A stretch of DNA of 64,000 nucleotides from Bedellia somnulentella (taxonomy: Eukaryota > Arthropoda > Insecta > Lepidoptera > Bedelliidae), in the NCBI GenBank assembly GCA_963576735.1, contig OY755190.1, positions 5,759,695 to 5,823,694 of the forward strand. The letters run 5' to 3'. The notes under the pieces were generated by a model that was not told where the DNA came from, did no database searches, and saw only the letters and a list, made by a program, of their open reading frames with translations. Position numbers and translations under genes: made by a program. Positions within the stretch are counted from its first letter, which is position 1. The number at the start of each line of letters is the position of its first letter. Shown piece by piece: positions 1 to 12,470 of this stretch.

Positions 1-40
1 GAGGTCCCAGTCAAAGTAGATATAAGATAAATATGTTTTT

Positions 41-299
41 AAATTATCATGGTTGTTAACGGTGAGGGAAAACATCGTGAGGAAACCCACATGGCTGAGT
101 TGTACTTAGTCATGTGACAGTGTATTCGTACAAAACGGCGATAGGCCTGCCCCCTATCACGTGAGTACACTGTCTAAGCAAAACGTGGGTACCTTCTCTG
201 GAAACTAGATGGCGCTTGCCATGTGAGTTCAGAAGTATTGGTACCTCTGCCAACCCCTTCGGGGATAAACGGCGTGGACGTTTATGTTATGTTTATGTT
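41..299 (+). repeat. SINE family B, 5'-truncated copy
   Basis: Matches the body and 3' part of the tRNA-headed SINE that is complete at 26123-26493: the segment with GTGAGGGAAAACATCGTGAG, the CACGTGAGTACACTGTC block and the end with GGGGATAAACGGCGTG. The tRNA-like head is missing. No gene is seen here or in the following 480 bases. Confidence 0.8.
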
Positions 300-785
300 T
301 TTATAGCAAAACAGCAGAATAACACTACCCCATTCCTACCGGTGGGTGGTCATAATAATAGGAGTGTATGGGTTACCCTTAGTGATTTCGCGTGGGCTTT
401 CTAGTGGTTTTTGGTCGATATGGTTAGAGAGCCCGGCACCAACAATTATTTATTAATACCATCTTTTCACCACTCATCTTCCAAAAGTGACTCAGGAATT
501 TCTCATTCCAAACTAGGCTAGGTCTGTATTATGGGAAACCAGTTTATATGTATGCATGTCAGTTTCATCACCAACACCCCTATGATATTTTGTGTGATGA
601 TATATAGCCTACGTAACTTGAATAATTCCAACGTTTAATTTAAAAAAATATTTTTTATATCGGTTGAGCTATTGGGGAATTAGGAACCTATACATACAAA
701 CAAATATCTCTCCTTTTGGAAATTTGATATTATAGACAAGAGATTTTGAGATGATTGGCTGATTAGTGTACAGTCGGATATATAT

Positions 786-1035
786 ACATACATACACACA
801 TATACTCACGGCTATAAATCCCTAGAAGGGGTAGCCAGAGCTAAGGAATTTGAAATTCCTAAGCCACTTTTGGAAAGTTGAGTGGGGAAAAGATGGTGAG
901 ATAAAGGTTGTTGGTGATGGGTTTCCGAATACATCGCCCAAAAATCTCTTAAAAGCCCCAATACAGTTAGTCGCCTCTTACGTACACCCATCGGAAGAAA
1001 TAGGGAAGTGCTATTCTAAGCCGACACTACACAGC
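786..1035 (+). repeat. SINE-like family A copy
   Basis: One of about 19 copies in this window of a ~250-bp repeat. In this orientation it runs from a (CATA)n tract through ACTCACGGCTATAAATCCC, a GGGGTAGCCAGAGCT block, TTGGTGATGGG and CGCCTCTTACGTACACCC to GCCGACACTACACAGC. The reverse orientation ends in (TATG)n, a simple-repeat tail as in some SINEs. Short open frames inside it are not genes. Confidence 0.8.
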
Positions 1036-3052
1036 AAATATACACTACACAGTATATAAACACTACACTATATGTATACTACAGTGTATATATACTTTGT
1101 ATATATATGTATATATTAATAGGCTTAAGGTAAAATAAAAGTCAGGATCATGTGCGGCCACACTACGAAAACCGAAAACATTATAGGTTGCCTATGTACT
1201 AAACGTATGCATTGTAAATTATGCTAGGTAACGACTATATAAAGTCTAAGCGAAAACAGTTGAGCTTTTCGTTTTATAGTTATTAACGTTGCCGTTAGCC
1301 CTCTAAAAAGTTATTCCTAATTAAATTATCACAGTTTTCATGCCAATAAATATTGACCCTAAGAAACTTAGGCGTATATTCAAAGTATAACAATACTCGT
1401 GCAAATCCGAAATGGTCCACTAGTAAATTAATAAAGAAACAAGTATCAAGAACATATTATTTATTTTATATTTGTAACTAAAGTATAATCACTAAGACGA
1501 GCAAAAAACTTTTAATACAAGTTTTGGTATGATAAATATACGCTTTATTATTTGTTAGCTTCTCCTACATGATTTGAAATATAAATGTACATTCTTGGGT
1601 AATTTTCAGTTGGTTGATATCCTCCGCAAGGAATTCTTATAAAATAGAGACACCATATGAATGTTCCAGTTTGAAAACTTTAATTAAGCTTCATCGTCAC
1701 GAATAATTGGTACCAAAATCACTGATAGCATATTCATCGTTAAGTTCGTATCGTACGAATAGTTCCGCAAACAAATAATGTTTGATATTAACCAGTCCGT
1801 TAAATTAATTATTATTCGGTATAAGAAATTTATTCATTAGTTTTCAAAATATGTAATAATGAAAATGAAAATTGACTAATTATAATTTTTTTGTTTGTTT
1901 ATTGTTTTTTTTATTTTTTTTTGTTATTGGCGGTATCTGCCGAATATTTTTCAGCAATTTCGCCACAAACAGCGTGATTTAGTCTCGCGTGTGAATTTTA
2001 GTTGTAAGGATTTTTATCATTAAAGCGAAAAAAAAATTATGTATAAAGAATGAAATTATTAAACAATTAGATCTTGAAGATATTTAATCAACGGTTAAGT
2101 AAAGACTAAGTTAAGAGTTATTTATATTTTGAGAAGAACATAAAATTAAAGAAAAAATAATAATGAAATCCCATTATCGCGAATCCCAACTAATTATGTC
2201 ATGCTTATTGTTATTTTCCAAAAATTATCTTTCTTCTATTTTTTTTTCTTTATAGCTTTGGGTATATTTACAAGCAGCCTTTTTGGCTCAATTTAAATAT
2301 AATTTATTTAATAACCTGACAATTCATACTTGGTAAACATTGGAAACATATTTTAAATCATTTACAATTAAATTTTGAAGAAATAATTGAGATCTAGTTA
2401 CAAAATCGGGGATGATTCTAGATTAAGAGCATAGGGTACATAATAAATAAAGTGGTAGGTATTTGCAATATCAATATTAGAATAAAAATGGCAATACTGG
2501 ATTTAAAATCATTCAACTCAATGACCGAATGAGCAAGAAACTGGGCAAAAAAGTCAAATTTGGATCACCATACCAGAGACATACACCTAAGATACATCTT
2601 AAAAAGATTGTGAATACCCATTAAAAAGTTCTATTAAGTTTGCATTGTGACGTTTAGTGACATGTGACAGAATTTTGACGGTTTTATGTCAAATTATGAC
2701 AGTTGGAAAAAGTTTTTTTTCTTAAAGCGAGTTCGTGTTTGGCCAAGAATTTGCGTAATGAGTTTGTAAGAAAAAGTTTGACTTTCCTTTGAACAGACCG
2801 CAAAAATCTTATCTTATAATCACGACTTATTATAAACAAACATAAGGCAAACTTAAAAAAGTCTAATATTTCAGAAAAAAAAGTTCTTGAAACAAAACAC
2901 AAAAAACTCTTAAACGTGCCACATTTTATCTAACAAATATTTATTTCATCATTAATTAAAGATAAATAATTCAATAAAAATAATAATTTCAAGATTTTCA
3001 CTATCAAAAATAAAAAAAATATTAAAAGAAAATGATACAAACCTACTTGCGT
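1036..3052. other. AT-rich stretch, nothing recognised
   Basis: Very AT-rich, with short TA-rich simple sequence near 1040-1120 and homopolymer T runs near 1880-1925. No open frame with protein-like composition, no RNA gene and no clear transposon ends were seen. Confidence 0.5.
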
Positions 3053-3198
3053 AAACTCACGAGATTAGTTCCTATCGGAGTAGGCAGAAACTATTAATTT
3101 TGTTGGATTTGTACGACCTGGCTAACTTATCTAGCTTCTTCTAGTTTAATGAATCTTTTATACATGCTTTTTTATTCTTTACACTTCGGACGTCTGAC
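3053..3198 (+). repeat. SINE-like family C, diverged copy
   Basis: Diverged copy of the repeat that reads ACTCACGCCATTAGTTCCCA, then GGGGTAGGCAGAGACTATCG, then TACGATCCTGGCAAACCTCT, and ends in CTTTTATTCTT plus ACGGACGTCTG. Better copies are at 21484-21645 and 52268-52392. Confidence 0.6.
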
Positions 3199-3494
3199 AG
3201 GTTGTGTGAAAAATTTAAATATATTTATTTTGTTTATTTGACCAATTTGTCACTGGCACAATTATAACGATTCACTACTAACTTATCTGTAGAATATAAA
3301 ACAGATCAAAAGAGAGGTGTCATTTTCAAAACGCAGGGTACCTATAGAGACTGAGGAAAAGAAAAAACATTTTTTTACTAACATTGAAAACAGCCTTTAA
3401 ATTCGCGCTTGTACATCAATAAAAAATTTGGGATAGGTTTGTTTCAATGAAAACTAGTATTTTTCCATATACTGATACTAAGGCAATAATATTT

Positions 3495-3650
3495 TTAAGA
3501 CGGTTTGGGCATGATAAGGATGAATAGGTAAATTGGATGTGTAAAAACCCAATGTGGAAGGCACTGGAAAGTGGTGTTAGTAGAGGACGACTACGGAGGA
3601 CACAATCGGACCAAATAGAGAGTTTTCTCAAAAAGGCAGGCGGCTTCTGT
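3495..3650 (+). pseudogene. Relic of non-LTR retrotransposon C-terminus
   Basis: The + strand reads a short peptide with NPMWKALESG followed by a Gly-Arg-Leu-Arg-Arg segment and a hydrophilic helix. This resembles the C-terminal end of LINE polyproteins (the FGHV...R..RGRP...W pattern), and a remnant of the GH motif lies just upstream in a broken frame. It is short and interrupted, so only a relic. Chance similarity cannot be excluded. Confidence 0.4.
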
Positions 3651-3699
3651 AATAATGTCATGCCTAGAAGACATTCCATTAAAATAAATGATAGTTATG

Positions 3700-3778
3700 G
3701 AGTAGGTACATACATACATAAATACATATACTCACGCCATTAGTTCCCATTGGGGTAGGCAGAGACTATCGATCGCCA
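3700..3778 (+). repeat. SINE-like family C, short copy
   Basis: Begins with a CATA microsatellite and ATACTCACGCCATTAGTTCC, continues with GGGGTAGGCAGAGACTATCG and stops. It is a truncated family C copy. Confidence 0.7.
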
Positions 3779-3939
3779 TGGAGTAGGTACCCGCATAAAT
3801 TTAACCATTTACGTACCCATACAATTTTAAATTTTTATAACGATGAAATCAAAACTTAGCTCTTTTTTTTGAGACTTCACTTCATCGTTTTGAGTTTAAA
3901 TTCTCGTTGGGCCTTGACCAGTGTCTTTTTTATTTATTG

Positions 3940-4030
3940 AGGACGTTAACCGTGAGGGAAAATATCGTGAGGAAACTATTATAGCTGAGTTATACTTAGT
4001 CCTGTCATGTGACAATGTATTTGTAGGTAC
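3940..4030 (+). repeat. SINE family B fragment
   Basis: Matches the middle of family B: the GTGAGGGAAAAnATCGTGAG segment and the following CTGAGTTnTACTTAGTC segment. Both ends are missing. Confidence 0.65.
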
Positions 4031-4051
4031 ATTGTTACAGGTTTTTAATTT

Positions 4052-4256
4052 TGCTATACATATACTCACGGCCATAAATCCCTAAAAAGGGGTAGCCACA
4101 GCTTTAGAGCTAAAAAATCCTCAGCCACATTTGGAACTTGATATGGGAGATGATGGTAGAAATAAAGTATCGTTGGTGATGGGTCTTCAACCGCATCGCC
4201 TAAAAGTCACTTTAAAAAGCCCCATACCCTTAGTCGCCTCTTACGTCACCCATGTA
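4052..4256 (+). repeat. SINE-like family A copy
   Basis: Family A copy in + orientation, from ATACTCACGGCCATAAATCC to the TCGCCTCTTACGTCACCC end. It lacks the terminal GCCGACACTACAC part. Confidence 0.75.
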
Positions 4257-4707
4257 AAGAATTAACCTATAATAAAATATTTCGGTCGAATCTTCTAGCA
4301 GAAAGTACTCATAAACTGTTCATAAAATTTAATGATATTTCTTTAGTCTTGGGCGATGGTACAGAAATAGGTACAGTTATTGCGGTAGATTTTTAAGATC
4401 ACTAAAATGACAACACTTATTTGACTTATTAAAGAATGAATGAATGACTGATTTGGAATGTCAAAATTGACAAAACCATGCTCCGGCAGCTAAGATAATA
4501 GAACCGATTACGTTGTAACGACTAAAAATAGAGATACAGTATTGTACTTATTTGACCTACAGACTGTATCAAAACGGTGACGTTTCTTAAAATTGTAGAA
4601 TTGGGCCCCTGGACAAACTTCTTGGTGATAAATTAAACAATACTTAGGGCTTCTGCCAAACTCTTTGTAACGCTTATTGCAAAGGATGTAAGTGTAATTC
4701 ATTTAAA

Positions 4708-4814
4708 AAATACATACATATATATATATATAGTTACGGCTACTTACGGCTCGCCTCTTACGTACATCCACCGGAAGAAATAGGGTAGTGCTATTCTAAG
4801 CCGGCACTACACAG
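4708..4814 (+). repeat. SINE-like family A, internally deleted
   Basis: Joins the TACATA microsatellite start of family A directly to its GCCTCTTACGTACATCC and GCCGGCACTACACAGC end. About 150 bases of the middle are missing. Confidence 0.7.
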
Positions 4815-5104
4815 CTGTCGTATACCTACTGTTATTATCCGTTTAAAAGTTCATTAACATATTAACAATATATGTTAATTTAATACTAAACTCGTGCAAT
4901 TTCGATAAATCAGTCACACGCAATCACAACATATTATGACATCTCGCAGATTCCATGATTCAGCTATTCTCATTGATTAGACTTGTTGGCGGATTACCCA
5001 TTACGTCATGTGAATATATATTCCAAAGCCCAAGGTGAGGTTCTATTGTACATGAAATACAAATATAATTATCTGTTGTATAAAATATGAGGGTGTGGTT
5101 ACGC

Positions 5105-5236
5105 CCGATTTCTGAATTGAGTATTCAAGCTGAGAATGACTTAAGTATCGTTTTGTCTCAATCAGTTGTTAAGATTTCAATGCGACAGAACGATACTTAA
5201 GTTGTTCCCAGCTCGAATACTCAATTCAGAAATCGG
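5105..5236. repeat. Hairpin (foldback) element
   Basis: Two arms of about 53 bases (5105-5157 and 5183-5236) are nearly perfect reverse complements. The outer ends read CCGATTTCTGAATTGAGTAT and its complement, and the inner parts are AACGATACTTAAGT-like. The loop is about 25 bases. It looks like a small foldback MITE. No convincing target-site duplication was seen. Confidence 0.7.
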
Positions 5237-5715
5237 TCGTTAGTGTATCATATGTTCTAGTCAAACCTTAACACGCCGGCGCTCCTAGGTTAGTCAAAGC
5301 TAACTCATTCCTTTTTTCGACCTTTGGCTGAAGAACATTTATCAATGCTCAGAAAGATTTGGGTGGTCAAAAGAAATACTATTTCAATAAATCAGGCTTT
5401 ATTCGGGATTGGTAATGCCTATAAATTATTCCCACTTAATTATTCCAAAAAACATCCCTTATTTGAAGATATATTCTCTAAAACTAAGCTGTTTAATAAT
5501 AAATATATAAATATTGCAAAAGGCACCAACCTCAGTTTCACAAGGTAAAGACTGTTTTATTTCAGCTTCAGTCATTTCTCAAGTATCGGTGCTGTAAATG
5601 TATTAAGATTGTTTAACACGAGAGAATATGATGTCAGGAAATAGCACAGTAGTCTGTTTTTTTAACATAAAAGTGCTTCGAGAGTGTAAACTCAATAATA
5701 ATTACAACCTGTGTG

Positions 5716-5966
5716 CTGTGTAGTGTCGGCTTAGAATAGCACTTCCCCATTTCTTTCGGTGGGTGAACGTAAGAGGCGACTAACGATTTTGGGGCTTTTG
5801 AGGGATTTTTAAACGATGCTGTTGGAGACCCATCACCAACAACCTTTATTTCACCATCTTTTCCCCACACAACTTCCAATAGTGGCTGAGAAATTTCTGA
5901 TTCCTTAGCTCTGGCTACCCCTTCTAGGGATTTATAGCCGTGAGTATATGTATGTATGTATGTAAT
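5716..5966 (-). repeat. SINE-like family A copy (reverse)
   Basis: Near full-length family A copy in reverse orientation: TGTAGTGTCGGCTTAGAATA at the left and (TATG)n at the right. A 118-codon open frame across it is a by-product of the repeat. Confidence 0.8.
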
Positions 5967-6243
5967 TAGAACCTCTAACAATCTTTCCATGAATGTACGT
6001 AGTAATGTCCCTCGTTAAAGAACTGTATGTTTTGGAATCGTGCGTAATGTGGTTAATTAATCGCAGACCCCATGACGCCTTAAACGGTTCACATTAAGTG
6101 TTAGCTGTGTGTGATTCTTTCTATGTTATTTGTGCAATATTCTGATATCTTTAACTTCCTTCTTTTTTTATAATTACAAGAAAACAATTTAAGAAATCAT
6201 TTTATGTATACGTAGTAAAATAAGTTGCATTTTCATAGATTTA

Positions 6244-6440
6244 GCTGCGTCGACTTAGAATAGCCCTAACTCTTACACATTACTTCCTGCGGGTGTCCTA
6301 AGAGACAATTAAGGGTATTGGGTTTCTTAAGTCATGTGGAGACCTGTACTAACAACTTTAATTAAACAATCCTTTACCCTCTCAGTTCCCTAAAGTATAT
6401 GGGTAATATTTTTGGGATGGAAAGCTGGCAGTAAGTAAGG
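6244..6440 (-). repeat. SINE-like family A, diverged copy
   Basis: A reverse-oriented, strongly diverged family A copy: CGACTTAGAATAGCCCTA at the left, GGGTATTGGG in the middle and a weak match to the right end. Confidence 0.5.
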
Positions 6441-7159
6441 AATATATGTATGTATTTTTATAATCTGATATTTTCCATTCAAATAACAAATGCTTAGATG
6501 GAATTTCATTAACGTAAATTGCTTTTAATACCATTCTAATACAGCGTGCAAAGATGAAAACCATTCAACCGATGTTATCGCAGCCAGTCACAAGTTTACA
6601 GCTAAGTGATATGACTCATACTCTTACCATTATTTTCTGATAACTGATATGACGTGAGTTGTGGTGTTGTATGTATGTATAGTAGAGGAATAAATAGGGG
6701 CAAAGAACACCAGAATCGTGTGTCGTCATCACTTAAATTACTCTTTCTATGATATACTCTACTTTAATTACCACATAAACACTGGTAGCTCCCATTATTT
6801 TACAAGCGTTCTTTGTAGTTAAGGCTATAAAGTGTCAGGTTTGACCCACCATTTTTTCCGTGGGATTTGAACTTGTCAACTTAAGTATATTGGGGTATTT
6901 TAAATAGTTTAACAAATTATCTTAAAAATCCATAAAATTTAAATTCAGTTAGTCGATAAAAAATCAATTTACTATTGATACACTATTTCCATATACAGAT
7001 TTACTATTGAAAATTTTCTTCACAATCGTCACCTACACATCACGATCGCCAATCACATCGTGACGATAAATCATATTTCCCTATACCGATTGAGTCATAT
7101 TGAATGAATAATAAAGGTGCAGCGAATCGGGAATGGCGTCATCTAGATACACATGTCGA

Positions 7160-7315
7160 GATCAGAAGGGCAAGCACGAGCGCTATTTTATCGACACGAT
7201 AACGGTTAGAATGAGATGGCAGTATACGATACTAAGTAAGTGCGTAAGAGATGGCTGCTTTATCCCACGCGATAACTAGTTTAAACAAGGCTCGTACTAG
7301 CTGGGCAGGAATCTA
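7160..7315 (+). repeat. Interspersed repeat family E
   Basis: About 150 bases with CACGAGCGCTATTTTATCG, AACGGTTAGAATGAGATGG, GTGCGTAAGAGATGGCTG and TCGTACTAGCTGGGCAG. Other copies lie at 9466-9620 (+) and 55427-55580 (-). The outer parts are partly inverted relative to each other, which suggests a MITE. Confidence 0.7.
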
Positions 7316-7350
7316 GCACGCTTGTCATTTTATCTCAGACTCTACTCAAG

Positions 7351-7483
7351 CGTTCACGCCGTATATCCCCAAATAGGTTGGCAGAAGTACTAATACTTCT
7401 ATATATCACGTGACATCGTCACCTAGTGTTCAGAGTACCCACGTTTTGCTTGGACAGTGTACTCACGTGATAGGGAGCAGGCC
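7351..7483 (-). repeat. SINE family B fragment (reverse)
   Basis: Reverse family B sequence: GTTCACGCCGTATATCCCC at the left, then the ATCACGTGACATCGTCACC and CACGTGATAGGGAGCAGGCC blocks. The tRNA-like head is absent. Confidence 0.7.
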
Positions 7484-8055
7484 TCTTTCTTCTCTTTCTT
7501 TTATCTCTTTCCCTCTAGTCGGAATATATCCTGACATACACCCAACATTGTAAGACTGACAAGATGTTTGTTGATGAGTTTCTTACTGGTTTTTTTATAA
7601 CAATACTCTAGTAGATTTAATTGCACTTATACGTTATGGCATTCAAAAAACAGAGTAATATTTTTCGTCTCTTTTAATAAAGAATTTTTCACCTTTATCT
7701 TTTTAACTACAACTTTTGTTGTTTATAACTTATTAACACACACACATAACAGTTATCTCTCTCACACCTCCAAGGTATTGCGTATATCATGCTATAATTC
7801 CAAGCGTGCTACGACCCCAGGCTCGGTTTGCAGTTTTATCTGTTTGCAATTCCAAAGCGAACCCGTCGGGCTGGCATTGCCTAACTAGCCGGTTAGCCTC
7901 TTGCGAACATGCACCACATATCACTATGCTTTAAGATATATGTTTGCAACGAGTTTTTTTAAAGATTACGTATGCCTTTGTAGTGGGAGATGAAGCTAGA
8001 TTCACTCAACTTAATGCTCATGTCGTAAATCCTCGATGGAGTGGGTGGGTAATAA

Positions 8056-8305
8056 TAATACATACATACACTCACGCCCATAAATCCCAAAAAGGTTTAG
8101 CCAGAGATTCAGTGCTAGAAAACTCCACAGCCACATTTGGAAGTTAATAGAAATTGATACAAGATGGTAGAAAGAAACTATCGTTGGTGATGGGTTTCCA
8201 ACCGCATCGCCAAAAACCACTTTAAAAGGCCCCACACCCTTAGTCGCCTTTTACGACACCTGGGGGTAGAAAGGGGTATTAACATTCTAAATCGGCACTA
8301 CACGG
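8056..8305 (+). repeat. SINE-like family A copy
   Basis: Nearly full-length + copy, from the CATACATACACTCACGCCCA start to GGCACTACACGGC at the end. Confidence 0.8.
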
Positions 8306-8887
8306 CATAATGGGTAATAATACTTCTGAACATCTCTTGATGTAATTGTTAATACTTGTATTGACAAAAAAAAATCACTTAAGCATTGAGATAGGTTAAA
8401 ATCGAAGCTATCAATATACTTGGATAGAGTAAATAGTGCTCAGAATTTATTTTGATGATATTTTACTTCGAATCCTGGTGTTTTAGACCTCTATTGAGCT
8501 AGGTGTAGACACGGCTCTATCGAATCTATTTCATAACGACTATTTGAAATAGATTAGAAATAAGATTTGCCTTAATATGAGTAATTTATGACCGGTCTAA
8601 AGATATATTTTATTTTGATTGATACTTACACTTAACCTACGTGTTATCTTGTTATCGTTATTGCAGCATGGGTCAAATACGTACTCATAAAAATGGGCCA
8701 TCGATTTTTTGAGAAACTAAGGTATATTAAAATCACTGAATGTAAATTTTGTCGCTATACTATTAGTTGCCATAAATTAGTTCTGGTCGATATTAACAGG
8801 ATTATTATATTAACTTTTATTTATATTGCACATTGAACTTTAATTTTCATACGGCAATATGTTTGATAGTCTTATTTATTTTGTATA

Positions 8888-9016
8888 AAATGAATGTATG
8901 TATGTATGAAAAGATTGATGGATGTAAACGAAGCCAGAGAGGTTTGCCAGGATCGTACAAAGTGGCGATCGATAGTCTCTGCCTACCCCAATGGGAACTA
9001 ACGGCGTGAGAATATG
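8888..9016 (-). repeat. SINE-like family C copy (reverse)
   Basis: Reverse copy reading GAGAGGTTTGCCAGGATCGT, then CGATAGTCTCTGCCTACCCC and TGGGAACTAACGGCGTGAG. It is flanked by TATG-type simple sequence at both ends. Confidence 0.75.
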
Positions 9017-9217
9017 TATGATGTATAAAATATAGACGAAAAACTGAATGAGTCTATCAAGTAAAAAGAATCTAACATGCAATCAAAGAAACAATAATAA
9101 CAAAAATTAAACAAAATACAACTTAATATGATCAAAGAATATACCTATACTATATCTATTCCACATCTTTACGAAACAAACAAGTTCAGCTAACATTTCC
9201 TTATTATTATCACCAAG

Positions 9218-9292
9218 GTGGCGATCGGTGGTCTCTGCCTACCCCAATGGGGACTAACGGCGTGAGAATATGTATGTATATGTATGTATTAT
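9218..9292 (-). repeat. SINE-like family C, short copy (reverse)
   Basis: Short reverse copy with GGTCTCTGCCTACCCCAATG, GGGACTAACGGCGTGAG and a TATG tail. Confidence 0.7.
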
Positions 9293-9465
9293 CACCAACT
9301 ACTACGAAAAATTACTTATTTCCATATTTTTTGCAGATGTTTTAATTAAACGCCATTTGTCATTCAATAAATCTGCGATTAAATCACGGAATCGCTTTTT
9401 ATTTTAATTAATCTTTTTAAATCACATACTTAAAAACTCAAGTTTATAAAATTCGCGGGCGATTC

Positions 9466-9620
9466 AAATCAGGAGGCCTAGAACGAGCGCTATTTCCTTG
9501 TCACGATATCGGTTAGAATGAGATAACAGTATACGATGCTAAGTTAGTGCGTAAGAGATGACTGTTTTATACCACACGATATCTAGTTAAAAGGCGGCTC
9601 GTAATGGCTATGCAAGTTTC
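9466..9620 (+). repeat. Interspersed repeat family E
   Basis: Second + copy of the family seen at 7160-7315. It shares GAACGAGCGCTATTT, CGGTTAGAATGAGA, AGTGCGTAAGAGATG and the GGCTCGTA end, with several substitutions. Confidence 0.65.
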
Positions 9621-10014
9621 TTAAGAATGTTCATTAACTTCATATCAACAATCAAGGTGAGATATAAACTTAAGATGTTATGTTCACCTTCGGTTTTGGG
9701 TACACCCATTTGGGCGTGCAGACTGCATAATACCTGCGTTAAATAAGCTGTTTTATTTGTATTAATTTTGGACCTTTAATCACTAATCGCGAGGACACCT
9801 CAATAGTGCTCAAATTTATAATTATAGCTTACCTATCATAGCATAGCTTATAAATAACATAGCTTAGAAAAATACAAATTAATATTTTTCATAGTAAAGA
9901 ATGGAATAAGAAAAGAAATTGTAGTCATAGGATTGACTAATTATTTGAATTAGGTTTAAAGAGATTAAACTCCGAACCTAGTTCACATTACAAACTACTT
10001 TTTATGTCGGGACG

Positions 10015-10212
10015 GGTGAGAATAGTTTTACTTCATTTCTTCCCGCGGCGGCGGGTGGATTACGAGGCGACAAAGACTGGGCATTTTTATTTTCTATATA
10101 TTTTCACTATCTTCTCCCCAACTCACTTCCAAATAGTTGATGAATTTCTTATTCTAAAGCTCTGGCTACCCCTTTTTGGGGTTTATAGCGGTGAGGATAT
10201 GTAAGTATATTC
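10015..10212 (-). repeat. SINE-like family A copy (reverse)
   Basis: Reverse, diverged family A copy: GGGTGGATTACGAGGCGAC at the left, TCCCCAACTCACTTCCAAA in the middle and TTTATAGCGGTGAGGATATG at the right. Confidence 0.65.
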
Positions 10213-12295
10213 GTATCTACTTAAAGAAACGGTAGACATTCTTTAACATTACATAAATATAAGGAAAACTTATTGACAATATTAAAAAAAGGAATAAGTG
10301 CTTATAAATTTATCGATTATTTTCTTGTCAAAGATTATAACTAGCATATAAGCCGTGGGAACCCGTTATAATCGGTCAGTACATCCCGAGTTGGTGTCAC
10401 CAGCACTTTTGTCTGAGCTCAAAGGAAGTAGCGCTTGGAAGCTGTTAATTCGATAGTATTTATCTGATTAGCTGTGCAGTGTCGCTAAACTATCTCTTCC
10501 TGTGGTTGCCCTAAGTGCCAAGCGTATAGGGTTTTTTATATGATTATTGGATGCGGCTGTAAATCAATCTCAAACGACTCTCTACCGTTACTTTTATCTA
10601 CATATTACCAACTCTAAGTCTAACATTGAGATAGAAATCGACTTAGTAAAAGGTTTGGCTTCCTTGTTCAGGGTTCCGAAGCCGAGTGGCAAAATAGGAA
10701 AATAATATAGGATCTCTAGGTCCTATGTCACGGCAATTTATGTGTGCAGCTAAAACATGTATAATGTTAACAGCAAAATTTGTGTACAAAAGCTAAAAAA
10801 AAATTCAATCCCAGTACGTAGAACTTCAGTATATTTGGTATTTTTATCAATTTTACTAAATTACCAGTGCAAGTCGCATTTTTGGGATAACAGCTGCGGA
10901 TAAAGGTTGGGTTATGTCTTTGACTCTTTGATGGTTTAGTAATGAACCGAAGCGAGGTGATCGACATCGTTTAGACGACTTGACATTCCGCGGCATTGGC
11001 GTATTGAATAATACCATGATTAACAAAGAGTTTGATGGTATACTGTTTGTTTTATAAATTTGACAGATAATTATAGTTGACAAACCATTCTATCTCTTAG
11101 TGTCAAAATCAATTCAGTAGTCTATCATTTAATTGCGGTCAAATTAATGCGATGCGGAATTTTATATGTCAATAAAAAAGTAACTTGGATTCTTCGTCTC
11201 ATTCCTACAAAGCATATGTGCGTTTAAACGACAAACTGCTATTTCGTCATTTTACTAATTAATTATACATGCGAAAATACATATATGATACAACGCATTT
11301 CATATCACCTTGTCTTTAGCTAGGAAAATTAGAACGTTATTTTTTCCATGTATTTGTATTTTTTATGTAAATGTAAATAATTGAATAATGAAAAGTAAAT
11401 GAAAATTGACTTTTTACGCTTAAAAATATGCAACCAGTTTATTTTTTGTCGAATGGCATTCAAATTAAATCTCTGGTTTTTGACGATCAATAAACTAAAA
11501 AAATATATTTTAATGTTGACTGCCATAATTAGTGTATTAGCTTTCCCCTTAGCGTAAATATATGGCATTTAGCAATGTAAACAATGAAACAGCAAATCTT
11601 ACCACAGTTCTTTGCATACGCTTATTATTTTAAATAGCTTATAAGATTAATGTTCTTTGATGTAATGTTTGCATCGTTATATCAATATTAATAACTATTA
11701 AATTTTATGTTAGTATTAAAGAAAAACCACCTACTTGTGCGTGATGAGCCTTGTACTATAATAATATTTGAACATGTTTTAATTGCATATTAACACATGC
11801 GTAATATCAGCACGTAAGCGTAATTAAAAACGGCGAAAGTGAAATATATTCAGCACATGCACAAAATCACAGCACTACACTTTTTTCTCGAGCGAATATC
11901 AAATGTTTCGATCCCGCGGAGGCCGGCGCACTGGCTGGTGAGATATACGACCTGTTTAGATCGTGGGCGACTGCTCACTGACTCATGCAGTGCCAGCCAC
12001 AATAAGAACTCCTTGCGGCAAGGACGAAGATGTTTGCTCTATTAAATTTAAACGGACTCTGCTCCTGTTCCAAATGTAAAAGGAATGTAGAGCAAGGCAC
12101 ACTCTAATAGTTGGGTTTTTAAATTTCACTTTAACACTGATGCGATTAACAAATTTTGTCATAATATTATTTGTATTGATAAGCCATGCACTTTGTCCCA
12201 TTCATTACAAATGTTTAGCATCATCAATCAACTGAAAATATTTATATAAAAAAACTGAGACTTGTTTTACTGTATTTATCTATATATTTCTATAC
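10213..12295. other. No gene recognised; one GC-richer patch
   Basis: Mostly AT-rich sequence without protein-like frames. A diverged reverse family A fragment lies near 10470-10600. A short GC-richer patch at about 11885-12030, just left of the mariner insertion, has no match to the repeats in this window. No start-to-stop coding, splice or promoter evidence makes it a gene. Confidence 0.45.
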
Positions 12296-12297
12296 TA

Positions 12298-12324
12298 CGA
12301 GGGCTGCTATTTATGTATCCGGAA
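12298..12324 (+). repeat. mariner left terminal inverted repeat
   Basis: Reads CGAGGGCTGCTATTTATGTA and then CCGGAA. It is the exact reverse complement of the right end and directly follows the TA target. Confidence 0.9.
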
Positions 12325-12470
12325 CTGGCCACTTACAGAACAATAATTTAAAAAGTAATTACATCATTTAAAAATAGAACTCTTTAGCTTTAGAATACAT
12401 TTATTTTTATGTGACTGTCAATTGTTTTCACATCGTAGCGTCATTTTGAAAATTGCGTGTCTTCACCACC

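Noticed and set aside
5634..5990. 118-codon frame on the - strand
   Set aside because: Runs through a family A repeat. Similar peptides appear at every copy (with VVGDGSPTAS-type phrases), so it is a repeat by-product.
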